Shown piece after piece: positions 26,426 to 35,789 of a DNA stretch of 64,000 nucleotides (position 1 is the first letter of the stretch; each line of letters begins with the position of its first letter). The stretch comes from Methanoregula sp. UBA64 (GTDB taxonomy: Archaea; Halobacteriota; Methanomicrobia; Methanomicrobiales; Methanospirillaceae), in assembly GCF_002502735.1 (NCBI RefSeq), contig NZ_DAQC01000004.1, positions 25,641 through 89,640 of the forward strand, in the 5' to 3' direction. Made by a program: the position numbers and the translations under genes. The notes below the pieces were generated by a model that worked only from the letters and a program-made list of their open reading frames with translations, searched no databases and had not been told where the DNA came from.

Positions 26426-26613
26426 CTCATTCTTTTACCATTCCTCACCCTGAAAAGCAGACGCTGTTTCCGGGCTCCGGGACGATTGTACGAAATATTT
26501 CCCGGGGAGAGGGTCTTTTTTTTTAGGATTATGTGAACCGCCCGGTTCAATTATCGGACATTTTGCCGGACTATTTTCTCTTGCGGATACGGGCATTATT
26601 TAACTGATGGCAG

Positions 26614-26634
26614 AAGTTCTTCTGGTAAGAACTT
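26614..26634 (+). promoter_or_regulatory. Inverted-repeat operator candidate before antiporter 1
   Basis: AAGTTCTT-CTGGT-AAGAACTT is a perfect 8 bp inverted repeat with a 5 nt spacer. It lies downstream of the TATA-like CATTATTTAAC (about 26594-26604), over the predicted transcription start, where a bound repressor would block initiation. The second antiporter has no such repeat. Confidence 0.45.
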
Positions 26635-26661
26635 ACCCGGCAACACCGGGGTGTACCTGCC

Positions 26662-28692
26662 ATGGATGTCATTCTCGCCGTTGTCTGCCTGGGCATTCTC
26701 ACCATCGCACTCCTCTTTCTCGGGCAGCGGTTTAAGATCCCCAGCATTGTCTGTTTTCTTGTCATCGGGATGCTCGCCGGCCCATATGCACTTTCGATCG
26801 TAAGCGACCAGTCCACCATCGAGACCATCGGCGAGATCGGCGTCATCCTCCTGCTCTTTACCATCGGCCTCGAATTTTCGTTTGAACGGCTGCTCAAGGC
26901 ATGGCGTGTAGTTGTGATCGGCGGGGCGTTCCAGGTCTGCACAACCATTCTCGTTGCAGCCCTGATCCTGCACTTCCTCAATGGGGTCAGGTTCACGGAA
27001 TCCATCTTTTTCGGGTTTTTAGTCTCGCTCTCCAGCACCGCTATCGTAATGAAGATCCTCCAGGACCGGGGAGAGGTCGAGACCGTCCCGGGAAGGACAC
27101 TTTTAGGGATCCTCATCTTCCAGGACCTTGCCGTCATCCCCATGATCCTCCTCACCCCGATCATGATGGGCAGCACCATCACCACGGCCTCGATCCCCTT
27201 TGAGATCGGGAAAGTCGTTGCCATCCTTGCGGTCCTGATCGTCTCCGCACACTGGGTGGTGCCCTGGGTCATGTACCGCGTGGCGAAGCAGAAGAACCGG
27301 GAACTCTTCGTCTTTACTATCGCCGGGATCTGTTTTGCGGTCGCCTGGCTCACCAACGCCGCCGGGCTCTCCTACTCCCTTGGCGCATTCATGGCGGGCC
27401 TGATCATCGGGGAATCCGAGTTCAGCATCGATGCGGTCAGCAACATCATCCCGTTCCGCGATGTCTTTGCCGCCATCTTCTTTATCTCGATCGGGATGCT
27501 CCTTGACACGAGTGCCATCCTCGCGCAGCCTTCGATCGTCATCTCCCTCCTCGCGATCATCCTTGTCGCAAAAGTGCTCACCGGCTCGGTTGCCTCGGCA
27601 ATCCTCGGGATGCCGATACGGGTCTCGATCTTTGTCGGCCTTGCCCTTGCCCAGATCGGGGAATTCTCCTTTGTACTTGCGAAAAGCGGCTCGGAATCCA
27701 ACCTGATGGGGACCGGGCCCTACCAGTTCTTCCTTGCCGCAGCGATCATCACGATGGCGCTGACGCCGTTTACCATGAACGCGGCCCAGCCCATAACAAA
27801 CCTGATGTACCGGCTCTTCCCGGACCGGATCAAGCGGCCGGATCCCACCAGGGAGGTAACGGGACCTGTTCAGGAAGAGCTCTCCGACCATATCGTGATC
27901 GTAGGGTACGGGATGACCGGCAAAAGCGTGGCCCGGGCCGCAGAGATCCTCGGCATCCCCTACAATGCCATCGACATGGACCCGGACGTGGTTGCACGGG
28001 AACGTCAGGCCGACAGACACCACGAGGTCATCTTCGGTGACGCCACCCACCGGGAGGTATTAGCGTACGCCGGTATAGAACGGGCGCGGGCCCTTGTGGT
28101 CGTCATCTCGGAACAGAACGTGGTCCCGGGAATCATCCACCTTGCCCGGGAGATGGCCCCGGATATCTATATCGTTGTCCGCACCCGCCATGTCAACGAT
28201 GTACAGCAGCTCCTGGATCTCGGGGCCGACGAAGTGATACCGGAAGAGTTCGAGACCTCGGTCCGGATCTTCTCCCGGGTCCTTGCCAAGTATTCCCTGC
28301 CGGACAGCGATATCGATACCTTAAGAAAAGTTGTCAGGAATAACGGCTACCGGCTCTTTTCCAAAGGGCAGGCACCGGAGTCCGGACGGGTAACGAACCC
28401 GGAAAACCTGTTTGCCGGCCTCCATATACGGACACTCCTGCTCGCCGAAGGATCATGGGTACAGGGAAAGACCCTGCGGGAGCTCGACGCATGGAACACA
28501 TATAGCGTGGGAATCCTTGCGATCCGGCGCGGCACCTCGGCAATCACTGCCCCGAACCCGGACCTCCAGCTGCAGCCGGACGATCTCCTCATCCTGTACG
28601 GTTCCGAGGAGAACATACAGAAATTCCTTCCGCAGGCAGCCGGCGAATCAGCCGTTCCCGGGAACGGTCACACCCCGGCCCCGGGGGAATAA
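26662..28692 (+). CDS. CPA2 cation/proton antiporter with TrkA-N and TrkA-C domains (1)
   Basis: A 676-residue Kef/NhaS-like antiporter. Residues 1-385 hold about 12 membrane helices with hallmarks such as TIGLEFSFERLLKAWR, SLSSTAIVMKIL, FQDLAVIPMI and ALAQIGEFSFVLAKSG. Residues about 410-525 are a Rossmann RCK domain (DHIVIVGYGMTGKSVARAA), and about 580-665 a TrkA-C domain (GKTLRELDAWNTYSVGILAI). The family exchanges K+ or Na+ for H+ under ligand control by the RCK unit. It is followed 105 bp later by a close paralogue. An operator-like inverted repeat lies over its promoter. Confidence 0.9.
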   Translation: MDVILAVVCLGILTIALLFLGQRFKIPSIVCFLVIGMLAGPYALSIVSDQSTIETIGEIGVILLLFTIGLEFSFERLLKAWRVVVIGGAFQVCTTILVAALILHFLNGVRFTESIFFGFLVSLSSTAIVMKILQDRGEVETVPGRTLLGILIFQDLAVIPMILLTPIMMGSTITTASIPFEIGKVVAILAVLIVSAHWVVPWVMYRVAKQKNRELFVFTIAGICFAVAWLTNAAGLSYSLGAFMAGLIIGESEFSIDAVSNIIPFRDVFAAIFFISIGMLLDTSAILAQPSIVISLLAIILVAKVLTGSVASAILGMPIRVSIFVGLALAQIGEFSFVLAKSGSESNLMGTGPYQFFLAAAIITMALTPFTMNAAQPITNLMYRLFPDRIKRPDPTREVTGPVQEELSDHIVIVGYGMTGKSVARAAEILGIPYNAIDMDPDVVARERQADRHHEVIFGDATHREVLAYAGIERARALVVVISEQNVVPGIIHLAREMAPDIYIVVRTRHVNDVQQLLDLGADEVIPEEFETSVRIFSRVLAKYSLPDSDIDTLRKVVRNNGYRLFSKGQAPESGRVTNPENLFAGLHIRTLLLAEGSWVQGKTLRELDAWNTYSVGILAIRRGTSAITAPNPDLQLQPDDLLILYGSEENIQKFLPQAAGESAVPGNGHTPAPGE

Positions 28693-28797
28693 CACTCCCC
28701 GGGGGCCGGACCCCTACGGCGGCCGGTCCCGCCGGAACCTATAATATCCATCCATGGGTATACTACTTCGTATTCGCCTGAAAGGACGTGTCTTTTT

Positions 28798-30795
28798 ATG
28801 GAGCTCATGATCGCTGTCGTCTGTGTCATTGTCCTGTCCGTTGCTCTTCTCTATCTCGGCCAGCGCTTCAAGATGCCGAGCATCGTCAGTTTCCTTGTCA
28901 TCGGGATGCTTGTCGGCCCCTTCGGGTTTGCGCTCATCACCGACCAGTCCGTTATCGACATGATAGGCGAGATCGGCATCATCCTTTTGCTCTTTACCAT
29001 CGGCCTCGAATTCTCGTTCCAGACCCTGCTGCGTTCGTGGCGTGCGGTGATCATCGGGGGTATCGTCCAGGTCTGTACCACGATTGTCGCGATCACCGGC
29101 CTTACGCTTGCCTTTGGCATGCCGTTTAACGAGTCGCTGATCTTCGGCTTTATCGTCTCCCTTTCGAGCACGGCAATCGTGATGAAGATCCTCCAGGAGA
29201 AAGGCGAGGTCGATACGATCCAGGGAAGGACGCTTCTCGGGATTCTGATCTTCCAGGACCTCGCCATCATCCCCATGATGCTCGTTCTCCCGCTCCTTTC
29301 GGGCAGCGGGAGCGGCATCGATCTCTCTTCGGCTCCCTACCAGATCACCAAGGTCGCTGCGATCATCCTTGCGATCATCGTCCTTGGGTACTGGGTCATC
29401 CCCCGGGTACTCTTCAAGGTGGCAAAGGAGCGGAGCCGCGAGCTCTTCCTCTTTACCATCGCCGGGATCTGCATTCTCATTGCCTGGCTGACAAACGAGG
29501 CCGGGCTGTCGTACACCCTCGGCGCATTCATCGGCGGCCTGATTGTAGGAGAATCCGATTACAATATCGATGCGCTCGGCCATATCATCCCGTTCCGCGA
29601 CGTCTTTGCCGCCATCTTCTTCCTCTCGATAGGAATGCTCTTAAACACCGTAACAGTGCTCGGGAACTTCGGGTACGTAGCCCTGATCATCGCCATTATC
29701 TTTGTTGTCAAGATCGTCACCGGTGCGTTCTCTGCCCGCGTGCTCGGGATGCCGGCCCGGGTCTGCGTCTTCTGCGGCCTTGCGCTCGCCCAGATCGGGG
29801 AATTCTCGTTCGTGCTTGCCAAAAGCGGGCTCGATGCAGGGGTTATCCAGACGGGAGCCTACCAGATCTTCATTGCCGGGGCCATCGTCACCATGGCGTG
29901 TACCCCGTTTGCCATGAAGGCATCCCCGTGGGTTGTCGAGACGCTCTACCACCTCTTCCCAAAAAGGATAGCTCGGGAGAAGACCCTCCTGACGGACGAA
30001 CTTTCCCCGGCAGAAGCGCTATCAAACCACATTATCATCGCCGGGTACGGGATTACCGGAAAAAGCGTTGCCCGGGCCGCGACCCTGGCCGGCATCCCCT
30101 ACCTGGTCATCGAGCTCAACCCGGAGATCATCCGGCAGGAGCGTTCCGCGTACCGCCCGAACTTTATCTTTGGCGATGCGGTAAACGAGGAGGTGCTCGA
30201 ACATGCCGGCATCAGGACCGCCCGGACCCTCATTGTCGCTGTTTCTGAAGAGGAGGCGATCCCGCGGATCATCCATACCGCCCGGCAGCTCTCCCAAAAC
30301 GTCCATATCCTTGCCCGGACCCGCCATGTGCGGAATGCCCAGAACCTGCTCGATCTCGGGGCCGACGAGGTGATCTCGGAAGAGTTCGAGTCTGCGCTCG
30401 AGATCTTCACCCGCGCCCTCAAACGCTACCAGATCCCGGAGGAGGAGGTAGTACGGATCATCGAACGGTCAAAGCGCCTGGGTAACGCCCTCTTTACCCG
30501 GTGTGCCGACACCGACCAGCACAAGAAGATCCAGAACTTCGAGACCCTCTTTAAGGCCACCCATGTCCACACGGTCCGGGTAGAACCGGGCTCCGAAGTG
30601 GAAGGAAAGACCATTGCCGATCTCCGGCTCAAAGAGCAGTATGGCATCCGCGAGTTCGGGTTCCGCCGGGGTTCCATGAAGTTTACCGAGCCGGATTCGA
30701 CGGTCGAGCTCCGGGCCGGGGACACGCTCGTCTTCTTTATCACGGACGAGAAAGCGGGAAAGATCATCCCGCTCTTTTCGGCAAAGAACGCATAA
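28798..30795 (+). CDS. CPA2 cation/proton antiporter with TrkA-N and TrkA-C domains (2)
   Basis: A 665-residue paralogue of the preceding gene, co-linear over its whole length: membrane domain 1-385, RCK domain (NHIIIAGYGITGKSVARAAT) at about 405-520 and TrkA-C (GKTIADLRLKEQYGIREFGF) at about 580-660. TATA-like CCTATAATATCC (about 28737-28748) suggests separate transcription. Divergence from copy 1 is substantial, mainly in the linker and TrkA-C, so the duplication is not recent. Two adjacent antiporters could differ in ion or ligand; the sequence does not decide. Confidence 0.9.
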   Translation: MELMIAVVCVIVLSVALLYLGQRFKMPSIVSFLVIGMLVGPFGFALITDQSVIDMIGEIGIILLLFTIGLEFSFQTLLRSWRAVIIGGIVQVCTTIVAITGLTLAFGMPFNESLIFGFIVSLSSTAIVMKILQEKGEVDTIQGRTLLGILIFQDLAIIPMMLVLPLLSGSGSGIDLSSAPYQITKVAAIILAIIVLGYWVIPRVLFKVAKERSRELFLFTIAGICILIAWLTNEAGLSYTLGAFIGGLIVGESDYNIDALGHIIPFRDVFAAIFFLSIGMLLNTVTVLGNFGYVALIIAIIFVVKIVTGAFSARVLGMPARVCVFCGLALAQIGEFSFVLAKSGLDAGVIQTGAYQIFIAGAIVTMACTPFAMKASPWVVETLYHLFPKRIAREKTLLTDELSPAEALSNHIIIAGYGITGKSVARAATLAGIPYLVIELNPEIIRQERSAYRPNFIFGDAVNEEVLEHAGIRTARTLIVAVSEEEAIPRIIHTARQLSQNVHILARTRHVRNAQNLLDLGADEVISEEFESALEIFTRALKRYQIPEEEVVRIIERSKRLGNALFTRCADTDQHKKIQNFETLFKATHVHTVRVEPGSEVEGKTIADLRLKEQYGIREFGFRRGSMKFTEPDSTVELRAGDTLVFFITDEKAGKIIPLFSAKNA

Positions 30796-30796
30796 T

Positions 30797-30829
30797 AAAA
30801 AAACGGGGATCCTTCCCCGGATCGTTTTT
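30797..30829. terminator. Bidirectional terminator between convergent genes
   Basis: A stem CGGGGA-TCCT-TCCCCG (30804-30819) is flanked by a run of A on the left (797-803) and a run of T on the right (825-829), giving a U-tract for both strands. It sits exactly between the antiporter stop and the histidine kinase stop. Confidence 0.65.
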
Positions 30830-32624
30830 ATGGGCGCCCGGGCTCCGGGGGATTTTTCGGGATATGCAGGGTAAACGTACTGCCCGTACCCACCGTACTT
30901 TCTACCGTGATCTCCCCGCCGTGGGCATCGATGATCTTCTTTGCAATGGCAAGCGAGAGGCCGATCCGGTCGAACTTGCGGGAGAGCTGGCCGGCATCGG
31001 GCAGCTGGAAGGGTTCGAAGATCGATTCCTGCGCATCGGCCGGGATCCCTTCGCCGTTATCGCTGACAGAAATGTGCCAGAAGGTATCTGTGCTGTCCGT
31101 GCGCCAGGAGATGCCGATCTGGCGGGGCGGAACCGAGTACCGGATGGCATTCGAGATCACCGAATCGAGCACGATAAAGAGCCGCGGTGCATCCGCCCGG
31201 ACAACCACATCGTCCGGCACGCTCACGTCGATTGCGGCCTGTGCGGCATACCCGCTCGTCTCGATAACCGATCGGACGAGGCCGGCAAGCGGGACCGGGG
31301 CAAAGGTGAGCTGGATCTTTCCCGAATCGAGGACGGAGAGGTCGAGCATCCGGTTGATGATCTGGCGCTCCCGGTCGGCGCTCGTCAGGCACCGTTCGAG
31401 GACCTTCCGGGCCTCGTCCGAGATCCCCCAGTCCTTGGGATCGGCAAGGAGGAGGTCGAGGTACCCGATGATGGGCTGGAGGGGGGTCCTGAGTTCGTGG
31501 GCAACGGTGGCGAGGATCCCCCGGCGGCGTTCGTTGTCCAGTTCGATCTTTGCTTCGAGGCGCTGCTTCTCGGAGGTGTCCAGCACATTGATGAGGGTTG
31601 CCGGCTGGCCGAGATGCGTTATCGGGGTGGTGGTGATCTCTGTCCGGCACGCTTCCCCGGAGGCGGTCTGGAACGAGAGCACGCTCACCACCGACCCCGC
31701 GTGCTGCTTCTCCCAGGCATCCAGGTGTTCCCGGCAGGTCAGGCGCTCGTGCCCGGCAACGAACCCGCAGAACTCCTTTCCCTGGATCTCCCGCTGGGGA
31801 ACGCCCACGAACCGGCCAAATGCCGGGTTCACGTACCGGATCAGCCCTTTCTGGACGATCAGGATCCCCACCGGCGAGTTCTCGGTGAGCTGGCGGTACC
31901 GGGTCATGCTCTCGTTGACCGATTTTTCCGCAAGTTTTCTCGAATTGATGTTGACTGCCGTGCAGCTCGTCGTGGTTTTATCGAGCGGGCTCCAGGAGAG
32001 GCTCACCCAGCAGGGGGCCCCGCTGCGGGTCTTGAGCCGGGTCTCGAAGTCGCTGCTCACCGGTTCCTTTGCGATCCTATCCTGAAACCGTTCCACTTCC
32101 CCGGGGGAAAAGAGGATATCGGAGAATGTCATGGACAGGAGTTCCTCGTCGGAGAACTGGAGCATGCCGGCAAATTTCGGGTTGTACCGCCGGATCGTGC
32201 CGCCCGCGCCGTCGAACATGACGATCCCGAGCTGGGAGTATTCAAAGACCGTGCGGTACTGCTCTTTTTCCCGGTTGATCCGCCCGAGCTGGATCGCGAT
32301 GATGACCGTTATCCCGACAAAGATCACCGCCTGGACGGTGACTTCGAGCAGCTTTGCCACATCCGGGAAATAATAAAAGTAACCGGCTATCTCGTAGGCA
32401 CAGGCGCAGATCCCCGAGACTACCATTCCCCGGCGGGGATAGGCATAGACCGCGTAGATGAGGGGGATATAGTAGAGCTGGGCGACCAGGTTGTCGAGAC
32501 CCAGCGGGAACGCTGCTATGGCCGAGCAGGTGACAAGAACAACGAAAAGGGCGATCAGGCTCCCGCGCACCAGGTTATCCCGGTCCGGAGTACCCGTCCT
32601 CTGGCGGGGAGTATGATCGGCCAT
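30828..32624 (-). CDS. Membrane PAS-sensor histidine kinase
   Basis: A 598-residue kinase. The start at 32624 (MADHTPRQRTGT) is favoured; a minus-strand TATA at 32651-32658 would start the mRNA right there. Residues about 20-110 hold four or so membrane helices (SLIALFVVLVTCSAIAAF onward). Two PAS domains follow at about 130-240 and 255-370. The HisKA box VAHELRTPLQPIIGYLD (about 385-400) has an intact His, and the ATPase domain shows ISNAIRYS (N), DNGEGIP (G1) and GLSLAIAKK (G2). It is a complete, probably active sensor kinase. No response regulator is adjacent. Confidence 0.9.
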   Translation of the reverse strand: MADHTPRQRTGTPDRDNLVRGSLIALFVVLVTCSAIAAFPLGLDNLVAQLYYIPLIYAVYAYPRRGMVVSGICACAYEIAGYFYYFPDVAKLLEVTVQAVIFVGITVIIAIQLGRINREKEQYRTVFEYSQLGIVMFDGAGGTIRRYNPKFAGMLQFSDEELLSMTFSDILFSPGEVERFQDRIAKEPVSSDFETRLKTRSGAPCWVSLSWSPLDKTTTSCTAVNINSRKLAEKSVNESMTRYRQLTENSPVGILIVQKGLIRYVNPAFGRFVGVPQREIQGKEFCGFVAGHERLTCREHLDAWEKQHAGSVVSVLSFQTASGEACRTEITTTPITHLGQPATLINVLDTSEKQRLEAKIELDNERRRGILATVAHELRTPLQPIIGYLDLLLADPKDWGISDEARKVLERCLTSADRERQIINRMLDLSVLDSGKIQLTFAPVPLAGLVRSVIETSGYAAQAAIDVSVPDDVVVRADAPRLFIVLDSVISNAIRYSVPPRQIGISWRTDSTDTFWHISVSDNGEGIPADAQESIFEPFQLPDAGQLSRKFDRIGLSLAIAKKIIDAHGGEITVESTVGTGSTFTLHIPKNPPEPGRP

Positions 32625-32650
32625 TGACAGTCCTGCTTTTGCACCTGTTC

Positions 32651-32658
32651 TTATATAT
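32651..32658 (-). promoter_or_regulatory. TATA box for PAS histidine kinase
   Basis: ATATATAA on the minus strand, about 27 nt before the ATG at 32624, implies a leaderless or near-leaderless mRNA. A second TATA (GATATAATA, about 32716-32724) on the plus strand serves the divergent reductase gene. Confidence 0.55.
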
Positions 32659-32743
32659 TGGTTCCCAAATATCACGGCCGGGCCGGGATGCCGGACCCCC
32701 CGGCCCTTACGGCGGGATATAATACTAAAAAAGGAATACAAAG

Positions 32744-33433
32744 ATGATCTGTATGCGTCCGGTTGTGATCGTGAACGTGGCAATGAGCGCAGACGGCAAA
32801 CTCTCGACCCGGGAACGCCGGCAGGTTAAGATCTCCGGGAAAGACGATTTTTCCCGCGTGGACCGGCTCAAGGCGGGCTGCGATGCCGTGATGGTCGGGA
32901 TCGGCACGGTGCTTGCCGACGACCCCTCGCTCACCATAAAAAGCCCGGACCTCAAAAAGGAACGCCTGGACAGCGGCCGCCCGGAGCACCCGGTCCGGGT
33001 GGTGATCGACAGCAGGGCACGGACCCCTCCCGGGGCTTCGATCTTACATAAGGGCGACGGGCAGCGGGTGATCGCGGTCTCTGCCCGGGCAGACCCGGGG
33101 CGTGTCGAGGCCCTCAGGACAACGGCAACGGTCATTGTTGCCGGGGAAGACGAGGTGGACCTCTGCCGGGTCATGGACGAGCTCGGGAAGATGGGGATCC
33201 GGCGCCTGGTAGCGGAGGGCGGCGGAACGCTGATCGCCGGCCTGGTCCGGGCGGGCCTCGTCGACGAGCTCTATACCTACGTGGGAAGCATCGTGATCGG
33301 CGGGAAAGATGCCCCGACCCCGGCAGACGGCCCGGGCTGGACAAAAGAGACCGAGTTTGCCCGGCTCGCCCTTGCCGAAGTTACCCGGATCGACGACGGC
33401 GTTCTCCTCCACTGGACAATAAAAACGGCATAA
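32744..33433 (+). CDS. 2,5-diamino-6-ribosylamino-pyrimidinone 5'-phosphate reductase
   Basis: A 229-residue RibD-C/DHFR-like reductase of the archaeal riboflavin pathway. It reduces the ribosyl side chain of the diaminopyrimidinone phosphate to ribityl with NAD(P)H, on the way to riboflavin and the deazaflavin of F420. Visible: NVAMSADGKLSTRERRQVKI (N-terminal substrate loop), GCDAVMVGIGTVLADDPSLT (about residues 38-58), LVAEGGGTLIAGLVRAGLVD (about 152-172) and a C-terminal AEVTRIDDGVLLHW. Length fits the single-domain archaeal enzyme. ATG 32744 has GGA 8 nt upstream; ATG 32753 is an alternative. Confidence 0.92.
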   Translation: MICMRPVVIVNVAMSADGKLSTRERRQVKISGKDDFSRVDRLKAGCDAVMVGIGTVLADDPSLTIKSPDLKKERLDSGRPEHPVRVVIDSRARTPPGASILHKGDGQRVIAVSARADPGRVEALRTTATVIVAGEDEVDLCRVMDELGKMGIRRLVAEGGGTLIAGLVRAGLVDELYTYVGSIVIGGKDAPTPADGPGWTKETEFARLALAEVTRIDDGVLLHWTIKTA

Positions 33434-33546
33434 ACCGGTTTACTCCCCCGTTTTTCCCGGTGCCAAGCCTCATCACGGTCTAATGAAAACTCTCTTTTAC
33501 GTATATTGCGATCATTGTCCTTGCCGCCGTTTTTCTCCTGATTGCC

Positions 33547-34740
33547 GTGCGGCAGGTCGGACGGTTCACCGTTAAGATCTGGCAGGTCATGCTCGGGGGA
33601 GCAGTAGCGGTCCTCCTCCTTGGCCAGATCGCCCCCGCCGATGCCCTTGCGGCGATAAACATCGGCGTGATGATCTTCTTGTTCGGGATGTTTATCGTGG
33701 GAGAAGCTCTCTGTAAGAGCGGGTACCTCGACGCACTCTCCCGCCGGTTCTTCCGACACGCCCGCACCCCCGACGGGCTCCTCTTTCTCGTGATCTTCGG
33801 GTTCGGGGTACTCTCGGCACTCCTCATGAACGATACGCTCGCGATAATCGGGACGCCGCTCGTGCTCGGGCTTGCGGCACGCTCCCGGCTCCCGGCAAAG
33901 ATGCTGCTCTTTGCGCTTGCCTTTGCCATCACGACCGGGAGCGTGGCAAGCCCGATCGGGAACCCCCAGAACCTGCTCGTTGCAACGGAGAGCGGGATGA
34001 CCGCACCGTTTGTCACCTTTGCGTACTGGCTGCTCCTCCCGACCCTGGCAAGCCTTGCCGCCGCGTGGCTGGTGCTCCGCTGGTATTACCATAAGGAAGT
34101 TTCCCGGGCAGTTCCTGCCGCCGGCGACCCGGCACCGGTCGCCGTTCCCGACCCGGCGCTCACCCGGATCGTGAAATGCTCGCTTGCGATCATCCTCGTC
34201 CTTGCCGGGGCAAACATAGCAGCATCGCTTTTGACCGGCGGCATCGTGGTCCCGCTGCCCCTGATCGGGCTTGCCGCCGCACTCCCGATCCTCATCTTCT
34301 CGTGCGAGCGGGTATCTGTCCTCAAGGCCATCGACTGGTGCACGCTCGTCTTCTTTGCGGCAATGTTTGTCTTAATGGCCGCCGTCTGGCAGACCGGCTT
34401 TTTCCAGTCGGTTACCGGTGCCGGGGCGGTCGCCTCGGTCCCTGCGATCCTCGGAATGAGCGTTATTATCAGCCAGTTCATCTCGAACGTGCCCTTTGTC
34501 GCACTCTTCCAGCCGCTCATCCTTGCGGCCGGCGGAACGACCGCACAGCTCATGGCCCTTGCCGCCGGGAGCACGATCGCGGGGAACCTTACGATCCTCG
34601 GCGCGGCAAGCAACGTGATCATCATCCAACAGGCCGAGGCCCGGGGGGAGACCCTGACATTCTGGGAGTTTGCGAAGATCGGCGTGCCGCTGACCATAAT
34701 CCAGGTCGGGATCTATGCGGTGTGGTTGTGGGTGATCTGA
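33547..34740 (+). CDS. ArsB/SLC13-type anion permease (N-terminus frameshifted)
   Basis: The open frame from GTG 33547 gives 397 residues with about 10 membrane helices and permease motifs LMNDTLAIIGTPLVLGLA, SPIGNPQNLLVA (about 137-148) and SQFISNVPFVALFQPL (near 320), typical of the ArsB/NhaD/CitMHS superfamily. The transported ion is not determinable. The first helix (ATT GCG ATC ATT GTC ... residues IAIIVLAAVFLLIAV) lies upstream in the same frame but has no start there. ATG 33483 reads MKTLF and joins that helix if one T of the TTTT run 33495-33498 is removed. So the native gene is probably 33483-34740 with a 1 nt insertion, or translation uses the internal GTG and loses a helix. Confidence 0.85.
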   Translation: MRQVGRFTVKIWQVMLGGAVAVLLLGQIAPADALAAINIGVMIFLFGMFIVGEALCKSGYLDALSRRFFRHARTPDGLLFLVIFGFGVLSALLMNDTLAIIGTPLVLGLAARSRLPAKMLLFALAFAITTGSVASPIGNPQNLLVATESGMTAPFVTFAYWLLLPTLASLAAAWLVLRWYYHKEVSRAVPAAGDPAPVAVPDPALTRIVKCSLAIILVLAGANIAASLLTGGIVVPLPLIGLAAALPILIFSCERVSVLKAIDWCTLVFFAAMFVLMAAVWQTGFFQSVTGAGAVASVPAILGMSVIISQFISNVPFVALFQPLILAAGGTTAQLMALAAGSTIAGNLTILGAASNVIIIQQAEARGETLTFWEFAKIGVPLTIIQVGIYAVWLWVI

Positions 34741-34866
34741 TGAGCGTGTTTTTCTGTGCGTTGCAACAAAGACGAATCGTTCCGGCGGGATCAGCGCTAC
34801 AAGGTTAGTAGAGATTTGCGATGAGTATTCGTGAGGTATTTTAAGAGAGATGACACGGTAATTTTA

Positions 34867-35085
34867 TTACCAATAATCGGGTTGAATCTCAACTGTTTGT
34901 GCAGGCCATTTGATAAGTTCTAGAGCCGAAAAATTCGGCCGGAAGGAGAAATATTTCTCACAATTCTCAACCGTTGCGGTCGTGACAGTGATCTTGTCGA
35001 AAGCATTATCATAGACTATGAGATCTCCCATATGGCGAACATTGAAAAACGACGGAAAGTAAAACAGAAACTTGCACTTTTCCAT
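34867..35085 (-). CDS. Small hypothetical ORF in accessory patch
   Basis: A 72-residue ORF starting ATG 35085 with a TATA-like ATATATG close by. It is rich in Phe, Asn and Asp, AT-richer than its surroundings, without a recognised motif or a clear ribosome site. It may be a fragment of a transferred gene. The flanks 34741-34866 and 35086-35175 show no other gene. Confidence 0.3.
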   Translation of the reverse strand: MEKCKFLFYFPSFFNVRHMGDLIVYDNAFDKITVTTATVENCEKYFSFRPNFSALELIKWPAQTVEIQPDYW

Positions 35086-35175
35086 ACATATATCAAAACG
35101 GTAAGGACAGTTTCCGCAGAACCATAATCATTTGAAGGGAAAACCCGATGCACTGGCTCATAGAGGTGTCAATCG

Positions 35176-35385
35176 ATGAAAAGAATCCGTGAATACAAAA
35201 AACACATTAATGTGTTCACAAAGACATTAGGCCCGGTTGACATAGCCCGTTTTATCCAAGGCTATGAAACCGACAGCGAAGAATATACCAAAAAGCGTTA
35301 TGAATAACTGCCCGATAATATCAATAATGTGAAAAGGAGCCTGATCGAACGGCAGAAAAAACGCAACACAACGACGCAGATCTGA
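35176..35385 (+). pseudogene. Small ORF interrupted by an in-frame TAA
   Basis: ATG 35176 (GAGGTG 7 nt upstream) opens 43 residues, MKRIREYKKHINVFTKTLG and onward with GPVDIARFIQGYE and YTKKRYE, then TAA at 35305-35307. The same frame continues without another stop for 25 codons (LPDNINNVKRSLIERQKKR) to TGA at 35383. The reading suggests a former protein of about 69 residues, of the small GPVD...YTK.RH type seen next to toxin-antitoxin-like genes. A truncated 43-residue product is the alternative. Confidence 0.5.
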
Positions 35386-35435
35386 TGAAGCGACCCCTCA
35401 TTAGGAGGGGGCTGAAACTATTGAACTGCACTTAA

Positions 35436-35789
35436 GTGCGCTCGAGCAGAGTTGATGCAAAAGTCCTTGAAACGGTAAATTTCTTTGGCGCACAGCTCCG
35501 GAAGAACGGAGTCCGCATCAACAATCTTATTCTGTTTGGTTCATCGGGCACGGGCACTGCAACAATCGGAAGCGATATCGATATCGCCATAATCTCCGAT
35601 GATTTCAACAATCGGGATATTTTTGACCGGGCACTTCTCACAAAAGATGATGAGATGCATACCGTAAAAAAATTCAAAGTGCCCCTTGATGTAATCACGT
35701 TAACCCCGGAAGAATACCGGGATCAAAAATCCCTGATTGCAGGCACGATCCGGAAGGGGATTGCCCTCCCAACGCTATCTTTGGCATGA
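35436..35789 (+). CDS. MNT-type nucleotidyltransferase domain protein
   Basis: A 117-residue minimal nucleotidyltransferase. The catalytic signature is complete: FGSSGTGTATIGSDIDIAII (about residues 34-53; GSxxxG then DxD), followed by a beta strand VPLDVITLTPEEY that supplies the third carboxylate (about residue 89). Such proteins often act as antitoxins or RNA/protein AMPylating enzymes paired with HEPN partners. It starts at GTG 35436 and overlaps the next small ORF by 4 nt (ATGA). Composition is AT-richer than core genes. No complete HEPN gene is adjacent. Confidence 0.8.
   Translation: MRSSRVDAKVLETVNFFGAQLRKNGVRINNLILFGSSGTGTATIGSDIDIAIISDDFNNRDIFDRALLTKDDEMHTVKKFKVPLDVITLTPEEYRDQKSLIAGTIRKGIALPTLSLA

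Noticed and set aside
30864..32627. 587-codon plus-strand ORF opposite the PAS histidine kinase
   Set aside because: Shadow of the kinase gene; the minus strand has all kinase motifs.
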